A stretch of DNA of 64,000 nt, taken from Salarias fasciatus (lineage: Eukaryota > Chordata > Actinopteri > Blenniiformes > Blenniidae). Position 1 is the first letter of the stretch. The number at the start of each line of letters is the position of its first letter. A model generated the notes under the pieces. It saw nothing but the letters and a program-made list of their open reading frames with translations. It was not told where the DNA came from and did not search any database. The stretch lies in assembly GCF_902148845.1 (NCBI RefSeq), contig NC_043766.1, positions 15,924,617-15,988,616 on the forward strand, read 5' to 3'. The position numbers and the translations under genes were made by a program. Shown here piece by piece: positions 1-13,300 of this stretch.

Positions 1-883
1 CCCCCTCCCTCGTGTCTCTGCTTGCTTGCTAAACTTTGTCTGGCGTGTTTGACTTTAGCAATGGCTTGGCTTTTACAAATATATCAACACACCAAACATG
101 GAAATGATCAGCTGGCCTCTCAATGCAATTGATACAATCATCGCAACGGAGAGCGGAGGTGCGGGGGAACCCTCCTGCTTGGACGGACTCCTCCACGACA
201 AGGCTAAATATAGGGGGATGTGCCTTCTGCCTGGCGCCCCTGTCCATGGAGGACGTGGAAAATGTCTATATATTTGTATTTATCATGACAGGTCTGCTCT
301 GATTGGCCGGAGAATTAAGAGGACCGCCACCATCAAGCACGTCCAACAGCTGTTTGTCTTTACAAATGAACAGTCAAACGCTGAGGCTGACCGTTCTGGC
401 GAACTCAATCGAAACATGGACAATCTGATTGGGGTTGCGGTCGATTTGAGACGCAAACTTGATGTCATTAATGGAAGGGTGTGAATGTGAAGAGTTGAGG
501 ACCAAGCAGAGGAAGGTCAAATGGCTCTGAACGATGGTCGTTTCCACAGTGACTACCACCTGCGAACTGTGACACCATGACTGGAGCGCTAAAGAAGAAG
601 ACGGACCTACACACTCACACAAACACTTGAACTCATGAACTAAGTCCACATATCTCTATAATTCCACTCCCCTCCCACATCCACCGCCTCCGGCCACCCT
701 TCTGCTGATGGGCAGTGGTGATGACCTGGAGTGCTGGGAAGCTGCGGCGGCTGATCTGCTGTACTGAAGCAAACTGTCTTATGTCATTGGCTGCATTTAC
801 ACACACACACCCCACACACACATCTACACACACATCCCCACCACGCAAACACACACACTTGGTAACTTCTTAAGAAGTAAGTG
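1..883. other. Unclassified sequence at the left edge, no TTLL7 exon seen
   Basis: This lies left of the last TTLL7 exon in the window and is probably intronic. I searched it for the next TTLL7 coding block (the family continues with residues like ISLIRNGDKLPSQDH) and did not find it. A plus-strand open frame of 128 codons runs from 98 to 484; its protein is rich in charged residues near the C-terminus and I do not recognise it. The sequence has the feel of an old repeat (sharp composition change, CA-rich tail at 795-862) but I cannot name a family. Confidence 0.3.
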
Positions 884-1003
884 GCTGCCTTGGTGCCTCT
901 CCACTGCAACATACTCCTTGTGAGATGTACAGTCAGAAACAGTCAAGAAAATAAAGAAAAACATTGAATGAGAGGGTGTTTCCAAACTTTTGACAGGTGC
1001 TAT
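884..1003. mobile_element. Tc1/mariner-like terminal fragment
   Basis: Read on the minus strand from about 1003, the sequence begins with a stretch very like the inverted-repeat end of fish Tc1-like transposons (CACCTGTCAAAAGTTTGG, then CATTCAATGTTTTTCTTTAT). A TA dinucleotide abuts the end, as expected for Tc1/mariner target sites. I did not find the opposite end or any transposase coding sequence nearby, so this is a solo end or a truncated copy. Family assignment rests on memory of the terminal sequence. Confidence 0.5.
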
Positions 1004-1854
1004 AAAGATAAGGATTGATAGAATGATTATTCTTATTAATTGCTGCATAAAACAATCATTTTACAGTTTAGAATAATAGACTATAAATTGTTGATTGTAA
1101 ATTATTGTCAAAAAACTACATTCAGTCTTGAAACTGTATCTTCTACTCAAATTACAGGTTCGACAGGTTGTAGTGGATTTTATCTGAATGCAGACCTGTG
1201 TCAAATAAATAAAACACCTTTTATAATTCTTAGCAGCTCTATTAAAAAAAAAAAACTGGAGTAAGTTATCGAATGCTTAATGATTTCAGACAAAGTAGTC
1301 CAAATATAGGATGGAAATGTGACATGACAACTAAAGATAGGCGTTTGGAACTGAAAGGATGAAACATGCGTTCAGGTACCACAGCCAGCTCATCTTTTAA
1401 TGAAGTGATGCCATTTAGAGACAGAGGGTCCTGAAACAGCTCTCTCTGTCCATTCTCTCATTCGACGTCTCTCTGTTGATGATGCTTCATAAAAAAACTC
1501 CAAAAATATAAAGACTTTCAGAGGAGAAACTACAGTAACTGTCTGGGTTTGCCTGTGTGTGTGCATGTGTGTGTCCTCAAATAGCAAGAATAACCTGATT
1601 TAAGAAAGATGTGACCATCAAGAACAATGACATTCAACATATCCTCTCAGCTGAAATACCCATTCTGATCCTAACCATATTTCTGACAAATACATAACAG
1701 GGACATAAACTCCCAATTGTCTGGTTCTGTTGTGCTTGTCGAGTTTGCTCAGCTGCTAACTTCTTTCTTACTCGGCATCCACCCAACCATTTATTCTCAT
1801 CCTGTCAGTCTGGCAGTTAATGTGAACAGACAGCGGGACATATGCTGGACCTAC

Positions 1855-4800
1855 CCATGACCCATTGCTCCGTTGGCAGGTTTAACAATGAAGGTCTTCT
1901 GCTTGCGTTTCCTTCGTAGCTCCTGGACGTAGTTTTGGAACTGTGTGTACTCAGCAGGGAAGATCCACGTTTTGGGGATGAAGCTGTACTCTTGAGGCTG
2001 GCACTTGATCATTCTTGAAATATTAAAGACAGGGAGAGAGGAGAAGAAACGTACATTTTTAAGACACTCTTAGTCTTACACTTGTCATTTCTAACATTTA
2101 AAGTAATATTTTTATCTTTTAATCCAAGGAAGGATTAATGTTTTGATCCCATTGCAGTGCAGAGTATGTGGCTTATAATTCTGGAGTGCTATAAGTGTGC
2201 ACTTGTACTTTAAGGTCAAACTATCCTTGAAAAGCTCACTTTTTTTTATGCGTATGCAAATAAACCAAATTATCTTGCGTGGGTGCTAAGAAAGACAGAA
2301 AACTTACTTGGACATGTTCCTTGCAAGGCAGTCTTTGCGGCAGATTTCGCCCATGCCCGGGAAATGGTTAATTCTCTGCAGAGGGACAAGCAGACATAAT
2401 AATGTTGTTAGGGCCATTACGCCACTCAATTCCAATCCCACCCCTTCATAAAAATGAGCACATTAAAGGCAGCAACCTGAAGTGAGCTTACAATGTTCTG
2501 ACATTTATGCCCAATTACAGACTCAAAACAAAAAGGTGACGCTGAGACCTTTCTCAACCCTTATTTAGTTTACCATGTTTTTTTATACTTTAAAAGGTTG
2601 GGGAGGGAAGAGGCGAGGAAAAAAAAAAGATCAATCTCAACTCAGAGGGGCCAAGGTAATTGGTTCTGCATCGCAAGCTCCTGCAGTGACAGTTGAATGA
2701 ATTGCTTTGAATGTGCCGAAAGGAGGGTGGAGGCAAAAGGAAAACTCTGGATTTTCTGTATTCTCTGACCAAATGAGCCTGAACAGGGGTGTTAATTAGG
2801 CTTGTATGAGCTGAAAGTTGACAGCAAACTCTCACAGTACATCACTAAAAAGGGGGAAAAGTAAAAAATGAAAAAGAGCGAGGAGAAAAAAAAAAATACA
2901 AGAGATAACGGGAACGTGTGATTATTATCCCAGCGAGACAGACACAATTAGGGATTCGGAAGAGATTGCATAATTACTCCAAAGCCGTAAGATGACATGG
3001 CTTGTGAGGGCAAATCAGACCCAGTTGCTGAGGGTCTCTATTTTTGTTGTGAAAAATTACATTATGAAGTATCAGAGTAGCACGAAGAAAAAAGAAGCAC
3101 CAAGTCAAACACAGCTGCACTGCTGTATGTTAAGCTGTTGCCATATTCATTATATTCAATGTACTTAGCTGAACTCTTGCTGCCCACATCCTATCGTGCC
3201 AAACTGTTTCTGACTAACCAGTGATTTAATTTATCATTAGTCCTCAGTCTAATCAAATAAGCACGTATAAGACAGACGGCTAATGTGCCTCAGAACTGAG
3301 AGGCAGCAGCCAAGCTCAGTCAGCAAGACTGGGGGTGGGGTAGGGGTCAAACAGAGGTAAGCGCTCGCTCTCTCTCTCTCTCAGATCAGTACCAATACTT
3401 CAGACCAAACCTTGCTGTTGAGGCCTTTCTGATTAATAACCAAACCTAGACCACCCATAACACTTCAAGTTCACAGTGGTATATGTGTAAATGCCACCTC
3501 TTACTGAGTTCAGTCAGTTTCCCTATCTACTGTGTGTCACTGACGATGAAGGGTCTCAGTAAGATGAACTTTGACTCTTTATTGCTCTCCTTTGCTGATC
3601 CTGTCCCAGGTTACTTGATGTGAGGGTTCTGTCATCTCCTTTCAGTTCTTTTTTCTTTTTTTCCCCCTTTCTTTGTAATTCCTTGAGTAACAGAGTGAGT
3701 GACAGAGAATTTAGGGATGCTACACTATAAATGCAAAACTACTCTCAGCATATATAAGAATTGATTATATTTACTTTTCTTTGTTTGTACATCTCACTTT
3801 TCAAAACTTCAATTCAGGAAAAATCATAAAATAGTATTTCCTTATTCCTCATATTCAGTTATTAACAACTGGGTCAAGTTTTTTGATGACACATTAGACC
3901 TTTCTTCACTTCAGTGCACTCATCACTACTCCCGTGCCTGGTTCACTCGTGTTTTTACAGCTTTAAATACCTTTGTTCTACTGTCATTAGGGCTGTCAAA
4001 TGATTAAAATTTTTTAATCAGATTAATCACAGCTTACAAATTAATTAATCATGATTAATCACAAATAATCACAATTTCCAACTATGTCTGAAATGTACCC
4101 TTTTTTTCCTATATTGCATTAGCAAAAAACGACAGGACATGATTACATATATTTAACACGTGATGTGTTTTTTATTTAAAGGTGCATTAAGGAGTTTTAC
4201 AACCTTAAAAATACTTATTTTCCACCATAAATATGTTACACATTTTTAATGATGTGTACAATGTGCCCTGACATACTCATTACAAGTACCGCTAACAGCG
4301 CTAAATTGTCACTTGAAAGTTGCAGTGCCGGTCCGGCACCAGCATTTTTTTGGGGAGAATTTCAAAGGAATGATGTAATGCGTGCTCCGGCTCCTTGAGT
4401 TTCGATTTGTCCGCCATTACTCCACCAGATGCTTAGTGAGCAACAACTGAGCAGGATCTTCCAGAAAGTAAGAACAGACTGGCTTCTAGCACTGCCACAG
4501 CTCCAGCACAGACTCCACCAGGTAAAAGAAACTTAAATCTTACTTGAGCGCTACTAAACGAGCGAAGACGGAGTCCCCCTCTTCCGTGCACGCGAGCCAC
4601 AGGGACGATTTTTCACTAGCTGTTTCGCATAAAGCGTGCAAACTCCTTAAGGCACCTTTAAGGCTCCAAATAAAATAAATATTCAAAAAACTAAAACATG
4701 CACACCATAACATAATGTCTGTGTGTGCAGTGTATTTGTACGTGCTCCGCTGCACGCCACGCCGCGCGTCACCACGCCGCACTGCTTGTCATGATGCGCA

Positions 4801-7762
4801 TGCGTTAAAAATTTTAATGAGATTGATTACATAAATTAATTAATGCCATTAACGCGTTATTTTTGACAGCCCTAATTGTCATATTTGCATTGTTCATAAA
4901 TTCTTACAGATGTTTAATTTAAAAAGTGTAATACTGTGATTTTAACTTCACAAATCATAGGTTTATCATCTGTCAATTTTCCAGTTAATCCAAATTATTT
5001 GATAAATTGATCACTCATTCATCTGTATCGTTTATCCCCACAGGCTGCTGAAGCCAATCCCAGCTATTTATGGGCAGGTCGCCAGTGTTTTTCAGATCTG
5101 ATCACATTTTAGCATAAGATATTTGAGATATTTGGGGGGGGGCACCTTGAATCGTAGTATTTTATCAGATTAACTTCAAGGCCAACTGCAATATATTCAG
5201 TTTAGGAAAAAACAATCAAGATAATATACTAAGGCAGAGATTTGTCTGTTGTTTTGTCTGTTGTCATGTTACACTGTCTGAGATACTTGAGTTTCACCTG
5301 GGAACTGATCACATCCAGAGGAATTGCTATTGGACGGCTAATCTGTACACTTACCTGGTCAGTACAGCAAATCGGACCTGATGCAGTTTCTCAGAGCAAA
5401 TAAGCTCTCTGCTCTAATCTCTAGGACATAGCATCCACAACCAAGTTGCACTTACATGACAAGACACTGTAACTGTGCCGTGTACCTGATAATTCCTGAG
5501 CTCAGCAATTTTCTCATGCTGCACCGCTGAGTCATTCCAGATGAGGTTGGCAGTCTCATCGTCATCCCGAGTCTTTATGAAGTCCATTTCGTTGATGACG
5601 ATACGAACTGTGGACAAATGCACAGAACATATTTTTCCCCACTCGAAAGCATGAGCAGTGCAATCAATTTAATAAACTTTTCACAGTGGTTTGAAGACAA
5701 TTAACCAAAAGGAGCAATGAGGGATATTCATGAGGGAACAGTAACTCTAAGATATAGATGAAATATGATGCAACTTCACAAATAAAATATTTCTGCTTCA
5801 TTGATCAATATTTTACTCCAATATTTTGCAGGGCCTAAATTTTGTTTGCATACTTTAGGAGAGAAATGAGTCTGGTAGACCTTAGATCAAAACGCTCCCA
5901 GCTGTATTTACCATTCATGGAATGGTTGCAAAGCAGCCAAAACCAATGCCTCTTTCCAAAAAGATAAATGAATTGTCTGCAATGCTTTCAAATCTCAATG
6001 GAAACCCCATAGTATGAGAGATAGGTGGCAGGCCCATTTGAACATTAATCCAACAACTATTCATTATTCAGGGAGTAATGAAAAATTCATATGCCCTAAC
6101 GAAACAAGGTATTAATTAATTTCTTGGAAGCCTTCACAAACCTGGAGAAGGCTTGCCTAATGTTGCATGATGGTGCGTGAACGGGCAAAAGATGCGACTT
6201 CATCAATCTGTTCACATCAGTAGAGGCTAACAGTGTTTTGCTAACTGGAACAAGGAAGGCTTATAACACAGCAGGCTTGTGCTTAGAGCTAACAGCGGGA
6301 TCTCTGAGTACAGCAAGGCCATCATCAATCCTTTCCTGCATATCTTACTAAACAGATATCCTCAGGGCCGCCCCTTTTTCAGTGGGCATAAAGAAGAATT
6401 CCAACGCTGCTGTCCCTGACTTTTAACCTTTCTGTGCAATACAATCAATTCTTTAACAAAAAAGACAAGTACAAAAAAAGACAACAGCAAAAATGAGCCA
6501 TCCATTTGGCACTTAGTGTTAATTTTGCTTCAGAATGGCCCTGCTCTACTCTCAGAATGGCCACTGTGAGGGTCTCGTCACAGCAAGCAGACTGACTCAC
6601 AGCTGGACGTCCATCTACCTACAGAATCCCGACAGCCTCCAACGTCTACCTGATGCTGCTGACGCTTTAGTTTCATAGGTTGTAGTTTGCCCCTGAGAGC
6701 ACTGCTGCCACAGTGTTTTGAGCATGTAAGGAGTGCTTACAAAGCACATTTAGCACAATCTTGGGGGGGGAAAAAAAGAACTCAATGCCAAGTTCTATTA
6801 CTTCAACCAAGATTTATCAATAAATATAAACTCAAGTTGTCTCAGTGTAAAGTGCTTCACTGGACTGCAAGTCTTAAGTTTAAACAGTCTCCACATTTTA
6901 TTGAGGCAACACTGTGACTAGATTTGTGGTGTTCTGAGAGACTGACGGAGCCATACTGAGAGGCTTTTCCTAAATTAATAGATGATTTAGTGTTACAATG
7001 AATTTATCTTACACACACACACACTTCACTATAAAACAACCATTTCATATGCGTCAGAAAGAAATATAATGGGGGAAAAAAAGAGTAAATAAGATGAAAC
7101 AAATAATACATCTGCAACTAAGGGCACCCCTGCCATTTTTGGAAAACTCTCCAATCAATGAAAAGACTCTCACTTTGTCTTTAGTATCACCATGAAAAAG
7201 TTATGTTTCTTTTTCATGTACACAAGCCACTGACCTGACTGATCAAACTATATCTTTTTCTCTTTGCCACATATACATTTTTTTATATATATTTAAAATG
7301 TATTTTTATTCTTGCCCAACATCTATATATTAGTTTTGTTGATGCCAAAGCGGTTTTACTGGACTGAAAGTAAATTACAATACCTATTTCATATTTTGTG
7401 CCAGCAACATTGGCAGTAATTGTGCATTTCTTCTTTTTGGTGTGCACCTTCCTCTTCCCACTGTTCTGGTAGGAGCCCACAGATGTTCCGTTCACGGGGG
7501 ACGCTCCTTGATCCTCTGGAGAGCAACACAGCACAAAACAAACTGACAACACGATAACATTTGTTTATGAAGCTGAAAAAGTAAAAAGAATCTGAAATCT
7601 AGTCTGGTGTAGCGCCATGCATCATGGTTCTTTAAACAGGATGTGTATGCATGTGCGTAACAGTGATGACAGGATATCAGTGTCATGCTGTCAATCTTGA
7701 CAAACTTAAAACGTTTTAAAACATTTTTTTAACTTACCTCCATCATTGGGAGAGGAGGGCAT
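1855..7762 (-). CDS. TTLL7: Tubulin polyglutamylase TTLL7, N-terminal coding exons (partial)
   Basis: Five minus-strand coding exons join in phase: 7762-7738 (ATG at 7762), 7515-7384, 5607-5486, 2375-2308 and 2013-1855, all with AG/GT borders. They give about 168 residues: a start MPSSPNDGEDQG, a basic block (KRKVHTKKKK), then TITANVAGTKYEI, VRIVINEMDFIKT, NLIWNDSAVQ, RINHFPGMGEICRKD and TFIVKPANGAMGHG. These match the N-terminus and the start of the ATP-grasp-like TTL domain of TTLL7, which adds glutamate side chains to beta-tubulin of microtubules, mainly in neurons and cilia. The last exon ends within the KPANGAMGHG nucleotide-binding motif at a GT donor (1854-1853), so the catalytic domain and C-terminus lie outside the window to the left. 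The start agrees with the known human start (MPSLPQEG). The ATG exon opens at 7770 with only eight untranslated bases, so at least one upstream non-coding exon is needed. Confidence 0.94.
3988..4874. mobile_element. Non-autonomous hAT transposon
   Basis: The 887-bp element begins TAGGGCTGTCAAA and ends TTTGACAGCCCTA, a matching terminal inverted repeat. It is flanked by near-identical 8-bp target duplications, ACTGTCAT at 3980-3987 and ATTGTCAT at 4875-4882 (7 of 8 match). Eight-base duplications and this terminus fit the hAT superfamily; similar TAGGGCTGTCAA elements with AT-rich subterminal TTAATC repeats are common in fish. It has no transposase frame, so it would depend on a helper. A second MITE (4180-4657) sits inside it. 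It lies in a TTLL7 intron. Confidence 0.85.
4180..4657. mobile_element. TTAA-flanked MITE nested in the hAT element
   Basis: A 478-bp element with inverted ends AGGTGCATTAAGGAGTTT and AAACTCCTTAAGGCACCT, flanked on both sides by TTAA (4176-4179 and 4658-4661). TTAA target duplication is typical of piggyBac and Kolobok families. Its termini resemble those of the element at 24806-25260 (both read A-G-G/C-...-TAAGGA-[AG]-TTTT followed by CAACCTTAA), so the two are likely the same family. No coding capacity. Confidence 0.75.
5012..5085 (+). repeat. SINE-like fish repeat, fragment
   Basis: The stretch carries TTCATCTGTATCGTTTATCC, then CACAGGCTGCTGAAGCCAATCCCAGCT and TGGGCAGGTCGCCAG in order, which is the 5' part of a very common fish short repeat. 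Other copies in this window lie at 40112-40680, 45836-46050, about 50530-50640 and 62004-62260. Confidence 0.5.
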
Positions 7763-10199
7763 CTCAGGCGCTGGAGGAGAAAAGGGGTAAGCCAAGCTTT
7801 CTGCCAGGCTTGGCGGGGAGGCCTCACAGGACGCCAAGAGCACCCTCTAGGGTTCTCTCTCAGTTGCACTAGTTACTCTTTCCTGGCTGGGGCTATATGA
7901 ACGGCGTGGTTGAAAACGGCCTGATGGATCATCTGGGCATCTCCCTGGCACCTTTCAGCAGCAAACACAGCGGCAGTGGAATCCGAGTGGGCAGGGAAGG
8001 CAGAAAGAATGGGGAAGAGTGAAAAGAGGAGGACTTCTCAAGGGTCTACACAACTCCAGCTTATTTACAGCCCCAAGAGGAGAAAGGGAAGGAGGGGGTG
8101 GATGGGGGGGGATAGAAACGCCTGTGGAGGAGAAGAAAAAAAATGTTTTACTACTGCAGAAAAACAGTAGAAAGACTAATTCTCAGAGTGACTCTAGTGC
8201 ACACTGTAGCTCAGTGTGTATTTTCTTACTGGATTCTGAATGCACTGAACAAGCCATTCGGCGTAAAGCAGCACAAAGGCCTATCAGAGGGCACATCAGT
8301 CAATCTGGCACTGGACAGCTCAGTGAGACCTCCATGCAAATCCTGCGCAGCAGTACCACTAATAAAATAATCTGAAGCTGTGCAATGTCTGCTGGAATAA
8401 CTGATATCCCATAAAATCATTGTGAAATATTAATGCGATTGTCATGTAAAGCCTTTTCAACACCTCATTGTGCCTTGTGCCAGCTGGGTTTAAGGGTTTA
8501 ATTGTATAACTGGGAGGTCACTTCATTCAGGCAGATGGCATCTTTAAAGTGGTTTGTTAAAAAGACGCCCCAGGCTATGAACAGTGTGGGAAATTAACAC
8601 AGGTCAGCAGCCAAAATCTGATATTATTTTGTCGTGCTCAATGAATGGATCTTTAAATCCTTTTCACTGGTAATCAAGTCTTGTGTAAATGTCCTATAAC
8701 TTTACAAATATGGACACTGTGGAGAACATAGTTCAATGGTGATCACTGTGCCTTTATAAATATAAGAGATTCGACTGGTCCGACTGTCTGTGTGCTTGTT
8801 TAAAAAATTGTGTCAATTTTAAGACCCAACTTGCACAAATATACCTGCCCAGAAGGGTCTACAAACCAGAGTGTATGTGTGTTAGAAATAGATTTGTTTA
8901 ACTGTGGTTATGTGATGTTTCAGGCATCACGTATTACGCGTGAACATTTTTTTCAGATTGAACAAACCTGGAAATAGCTTAATCCCAGTTGCAAAAGCAT
9001 TGAAAATTCAATCAGAAATCACATGAAAATCTTATTTTATTCTGAGATTAAATGTCAAATCTGCTTGTTTATTCTAAGTTCATTTACAGAAGCCTGCATA
9101 ACATACAGGTCAAAAAATAATTAAAAAAAACTGATGCTGTTGATCAGCAAAAAAAGAAATAGGAACCTCCTTTTGTTTGCTACTCTGTACATCACTTGTA
9201 AATCAATAGAGTAAATGACATTTCACACTGTTTTGTCACAACAGTCTGTTGCTCTGTCCTCTCCTTCGATCCCCTCGCTCAAAGTGGAGCAGCAGAAAGG
9301 CCTCACCTCTGATCCTGGCTCTGCAAAGGTTTCTTCCTCTTCCTCTTTCTTCCACTGTCTGCTGTATGTGTAAACAAAGAAAATACAATGTGAAACTTAA
9401 GTGTCAGTACAGGCTGACCTTCGTAACAAAAAAACAATAACTGAAACTTATGTTGCATTTTTTTTTTTTTTATCTTAAAAGAGATCATTCTACTCCATGA
9501 AAAAGCAATGTATGACTTAAATGTCACACAAATACCAGAGAATGTTAAAGGAGCCAGTAAGGCTACATGTAGAGGCTACAGTCGATGGTGATGCATCTTT
9601 TTCATTTCAGATCAACAGTAGCCTCTAGTGGTGAGAAAATGTTAGAGTCTGTATTGACTAGTGGCTACAGTTACACAGTGTCCAGTAAAAACAGTGGCAC
9701 ATACACACTTAAAGGACACTTAGACACAATCTATTTGACAAAGCATCTCTATTGATTCTATTAGCAGCCCCTGAAATGCATTTTTTTTTAAATGGGGAAC
9801 CAAGTTAGGGCTGCACAGCATATCAAAAAATGTGTCAATATCCAAACGTCTACATGCCAAATGTATGTATCACACACTGACTAAAGTGCAATAAATTATG
9901 CACTCTACATTCAAGCTTTGCAACATACTTGGTCAAACAAATACCCTGATGCCCCCCTTGAGTTCATAAAGGGAGTAGTGAGTCTTTTAAGGTCAGTTTT
10001 TTTTCCTTCCTTAAATATACTGGTGATGTTGATAACAACTGCTTCACAATATTGGGCACACTTTAAAAACTTATTCCATAAAAACATTCCCACAGAAAGC
10101 ACTGCTTTTTGAAGAACAAATCCTAAAGCACAAAAAAATCTCCTAAAATTCTTCTCTTAATCACACATCAAACCATCACAACACTCAACAGCATTACAG

Positions 10200-10330
10200 C
10201 ATGTTGAACATTCACCAATCTCAACACAAACGGGTCGAGTCAACTGGACACGGTCATGCATGTTGGAAGGCGTTTCACCTCTGATACGTGAGAGGCTTCA
10301 TCAGCTCGGCTGGCTCATTCAGCTCACCTG
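10200..10330 (-). mobile_element. Retroelement fragment with a hammerhead-like motif
   Basis: Read on the minus strand, 10304-10272 shows CTGATGA, a stem of CCTCT pairing with AGAGG, and GAAAC, the order of the conserved core of a hammerhead ribozyme (CUGANGA, stem II, GAAA). The wider block resembles a widespread fish repeat with the pattern CTGAAGAAGCCTC...GAGGCGAAACGTC. Penelope-like retroelements are known to carry hammerhead motifs, which is why I suspect that class. No reverse transcriptase sequence is visible here. Confidence 0.45.
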
Positions 10331-13300
10331 ATTAATTTGCTTTGAGCTACTTCCTACCTGGACAAATGAGAATACGTATCAACAACATGTTATATATAAC
10401 ACTGAAATCAGTCTTTTAGTTCTGCTGCCTGTCGGAAGGATGAGGATGACTGTTCATCATAGAGGGGCAAAGCCACAACAAAAAGTCATAGTTCTAAAAC
10501 ACAGCAACCTGCCCTGCTGACGCCAACCCCCCTCCCCCCTCCCAGTAGTAGCAGGTCGCACTGTCTCCATAGAAGCACTTGGACTTTTGCGTTATGTAAA
10601 TCCTCACCAGCAAGTGGGGGTCTGACAAGACACGAGACAACTGAAACTTGATGAATGCAATAGCAGCACACAGCATATTCTCTAAAGCAAGTTATTGGAA
10701 TATTACACACAATCCCTAGGCTCTGACGCCAGCTCTTACTATTCGGTGTAATATTGCAATCATTCCTAATTCAAAGAACAATTATGTTGCTGCACTTTTC
10801 TGTGTTTAATTGATATTGCATCCCAATGTCATCTTGTTTTTTGCTACAGCAGACTTTTTAAATTAAATATAACATTATGAGGGTGGTATTTTTATAAATA
10901 CCCAATATTAGTAAAGTAAACCTGGCGTTACATGTGTTCAGCTTCTAGAAGAAAAACAAAATATCACTGGCAAATACAAACTTCAGTGTCAAATATCTAT
11001 ATTAATACTATAATAAATTGTCTATCGTTGAGCTTTTTAGAAAAAAAGAGTGGTAGCTTAGTAGCGATAGAAGGTCATAGGTGAGGCCCAATGGGAGATC
11101 ACTGATCAATGGCACGTCAAAAGGAGACCTTGTGTTTTATTTATTTATTTTATTTTTTTGCTTTGTTTTGTTTGTTTGCTTGTTTTTTTGTTGTTGCTTT
11201 TTTGCAATTTATCTCAGTAGCAGTGGGGGTGATATACCAAATGATGTCTGTTCTGGCCACCTAAGTAAATGTGGTGCAATCTGATAAGGAACCTGAAGAG
11301 ACCTAAGGATCAAAAGAAAAGCTACATAAAGTAAAGAAACACAAAGAAATCCCAGAGAAATAAAGAAACCTAAAGAACTGGAGAACTAGAAAGTTAAAGA
11401 ATATCATAGAATTCTAAAGGAACTTGAAAGGCTCGAGAAATTTACAAAAACCTGCAAATGAAACCTGATGTGATGACAATAAAAATGTTGAAAGAATAGT
11501 TGGACTGGTTCTTTGAGTGAAATCCTATGGAACATCACGAGGGGGAAAAAAAAACTCTGTTCAAGCCTGGAATGGCACAACAATTCAGAGGACTCGAAAG
11601 AGGGAAGATATTGTGACACCCAGTAATGTGCTCACAGTATGTGACTTAGTTGTGTGCTTTGAATGCATGTTTTGTGTAGTTGATGTCAGTGACCTTGTTT
11701 GACCACAAGGGGGCCTCAAACACAATTTACCCAGTTGTGTGGGACCAGTGCTGACCCCTCCTTCAGTTAAACTGGAGACAGAGCCACGGACACCACTATC
11801 TCTTTGTTTACGTCGGAAACTCGATTACTGATCTCTCCTGTGGGAAAAGTAACAATCTTAATGCAATACAGCAACAAGTGACAACAAAAGCCAAGTGTAC
11901 TGATGATAATATTTAAAAAGGAGACTATTCTTTAAGTTTCACTTTGAAGTTACTTTTGATAAAACACTAATGCATTGAAATGTAGACATGAAAGAGCCAC
12001 TAAAATCCAAGATCATATTACTGATACTTTCTATCTCTATAAATATGTTTTGGGGGCATTTCATTCTTATTTTCTTTCCTTCCATTTTTCTCATTGTAGT
12101 AATATTTTGAATTGAAAACAAATGTTTTCCCTCAAAATATGTTTTTATATCATGTTGATAATGATCATTATGATAGTGATCATTTTCGTTTCTATAGCAA
12201 GTGGTCAAACTCTTATTTGTTCCCTGTTAACGCTGACACTTTGGCGCAATACCACTATTTCTCCAGCAGAGTGAGCCAGTGGGCCATCACAGCAGAGTTG
12301 AACATGATGGGATGAATACGCGGGCACGCGCGCACGCACTCAGAATGAGTGCCTCAGCTCATCTCTTTTTCTCTTGTCTTAACAGCAAAACAAACGCATG
12401 TCTGACTATGAGTACTGTACAGCAGAATTTTCCTCTATTTATCCAAGTAAGTCAAGATGTTGTGCCATTAAGAATTTGTATATTGTCGTAAGCTGCGATG
12501 TTTACAGCAACAGGCAATCTCAAACAAAGCAACATGAACAGCTTTGAAAGAAGTGCATCAAAGGAAAAGCAGAGCCTAAATAACAAACTCTGTTTACACA
12601 TGACAGGCTGTGTCACACCTAGCAGCGGTACATCCCTTAAGGCTTGTTTTATGTTACTGCAGCCTTACATGAAACTACATCTTGAAAGCAGCCATCAAAT
12701 ACTAAATCAATAGAATGGCTTGGGGAAATGCCACTTAGCCTTGTGTTGTGCTGAAAGAGCAGTATTTGCAGGCACAGGTTCTTGTCTGAATGTACAGTAA
12801 GCTCCAGTCTTGCATTTACAGCAGGGCAGGGACCGCAGGGCTCGAGAAAGCATTCAAAAGAGGTAGTGAGTGCGAATGAAGCATTTTGCTCTGTTATAGC
12901 ACAACTCTATTATTAGAATGAAAATGTAAAAAAAAAAAAAAAAAAAAAAAAAACTGAAGTGCAACATTTTCATATAAGTCAAACAAATACGTCATGTGAC
13001 AGATTTCATGAACGACAGGCAAAAGAAGGATTCATACTTTATAGGTTTAAGAAGGGAGCAACCTAATTTTCCTGTTGATGAGTGTGATATAATCACCAGC
13101 AGGCTAAACCTAATTTAAATTACAGCGTCACACAAAATACAGAGAATCTGTTCCAACTCGGCTGAAATCGTATGCCATACATAAAATTCACAGCGACATA
13201 TATTTTAAAAGGTGTTATTTCCTGTTTATCAGATCCCTGGCTCATGACGTAATCATGGATTCCCCTTCAAAATGCTGCTTTCAGTCATTCAATCAAAACG

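Larger units (their letters stand above)
2376..5485 (-). other. TTLL7 intron holding a hAT element and a SINE fragment
   Basis: Non-coding sequence between the 5607-5486 and 2375-2308 exons. It contains the hAT element at 3988-4874 and a SINE-like piece near 5012-5085. A short CT tract lies at 3367-3382. I see no further exon or RNA gene. Confidence 0.7.

Noticed and set aside
8019-8375. 118-codon plus-strand frame in the TTLL7 intron
   Set aside because: Low-complexity Gly/Lys-rich start, no domain, no splice signals, overlapping frames equally open.
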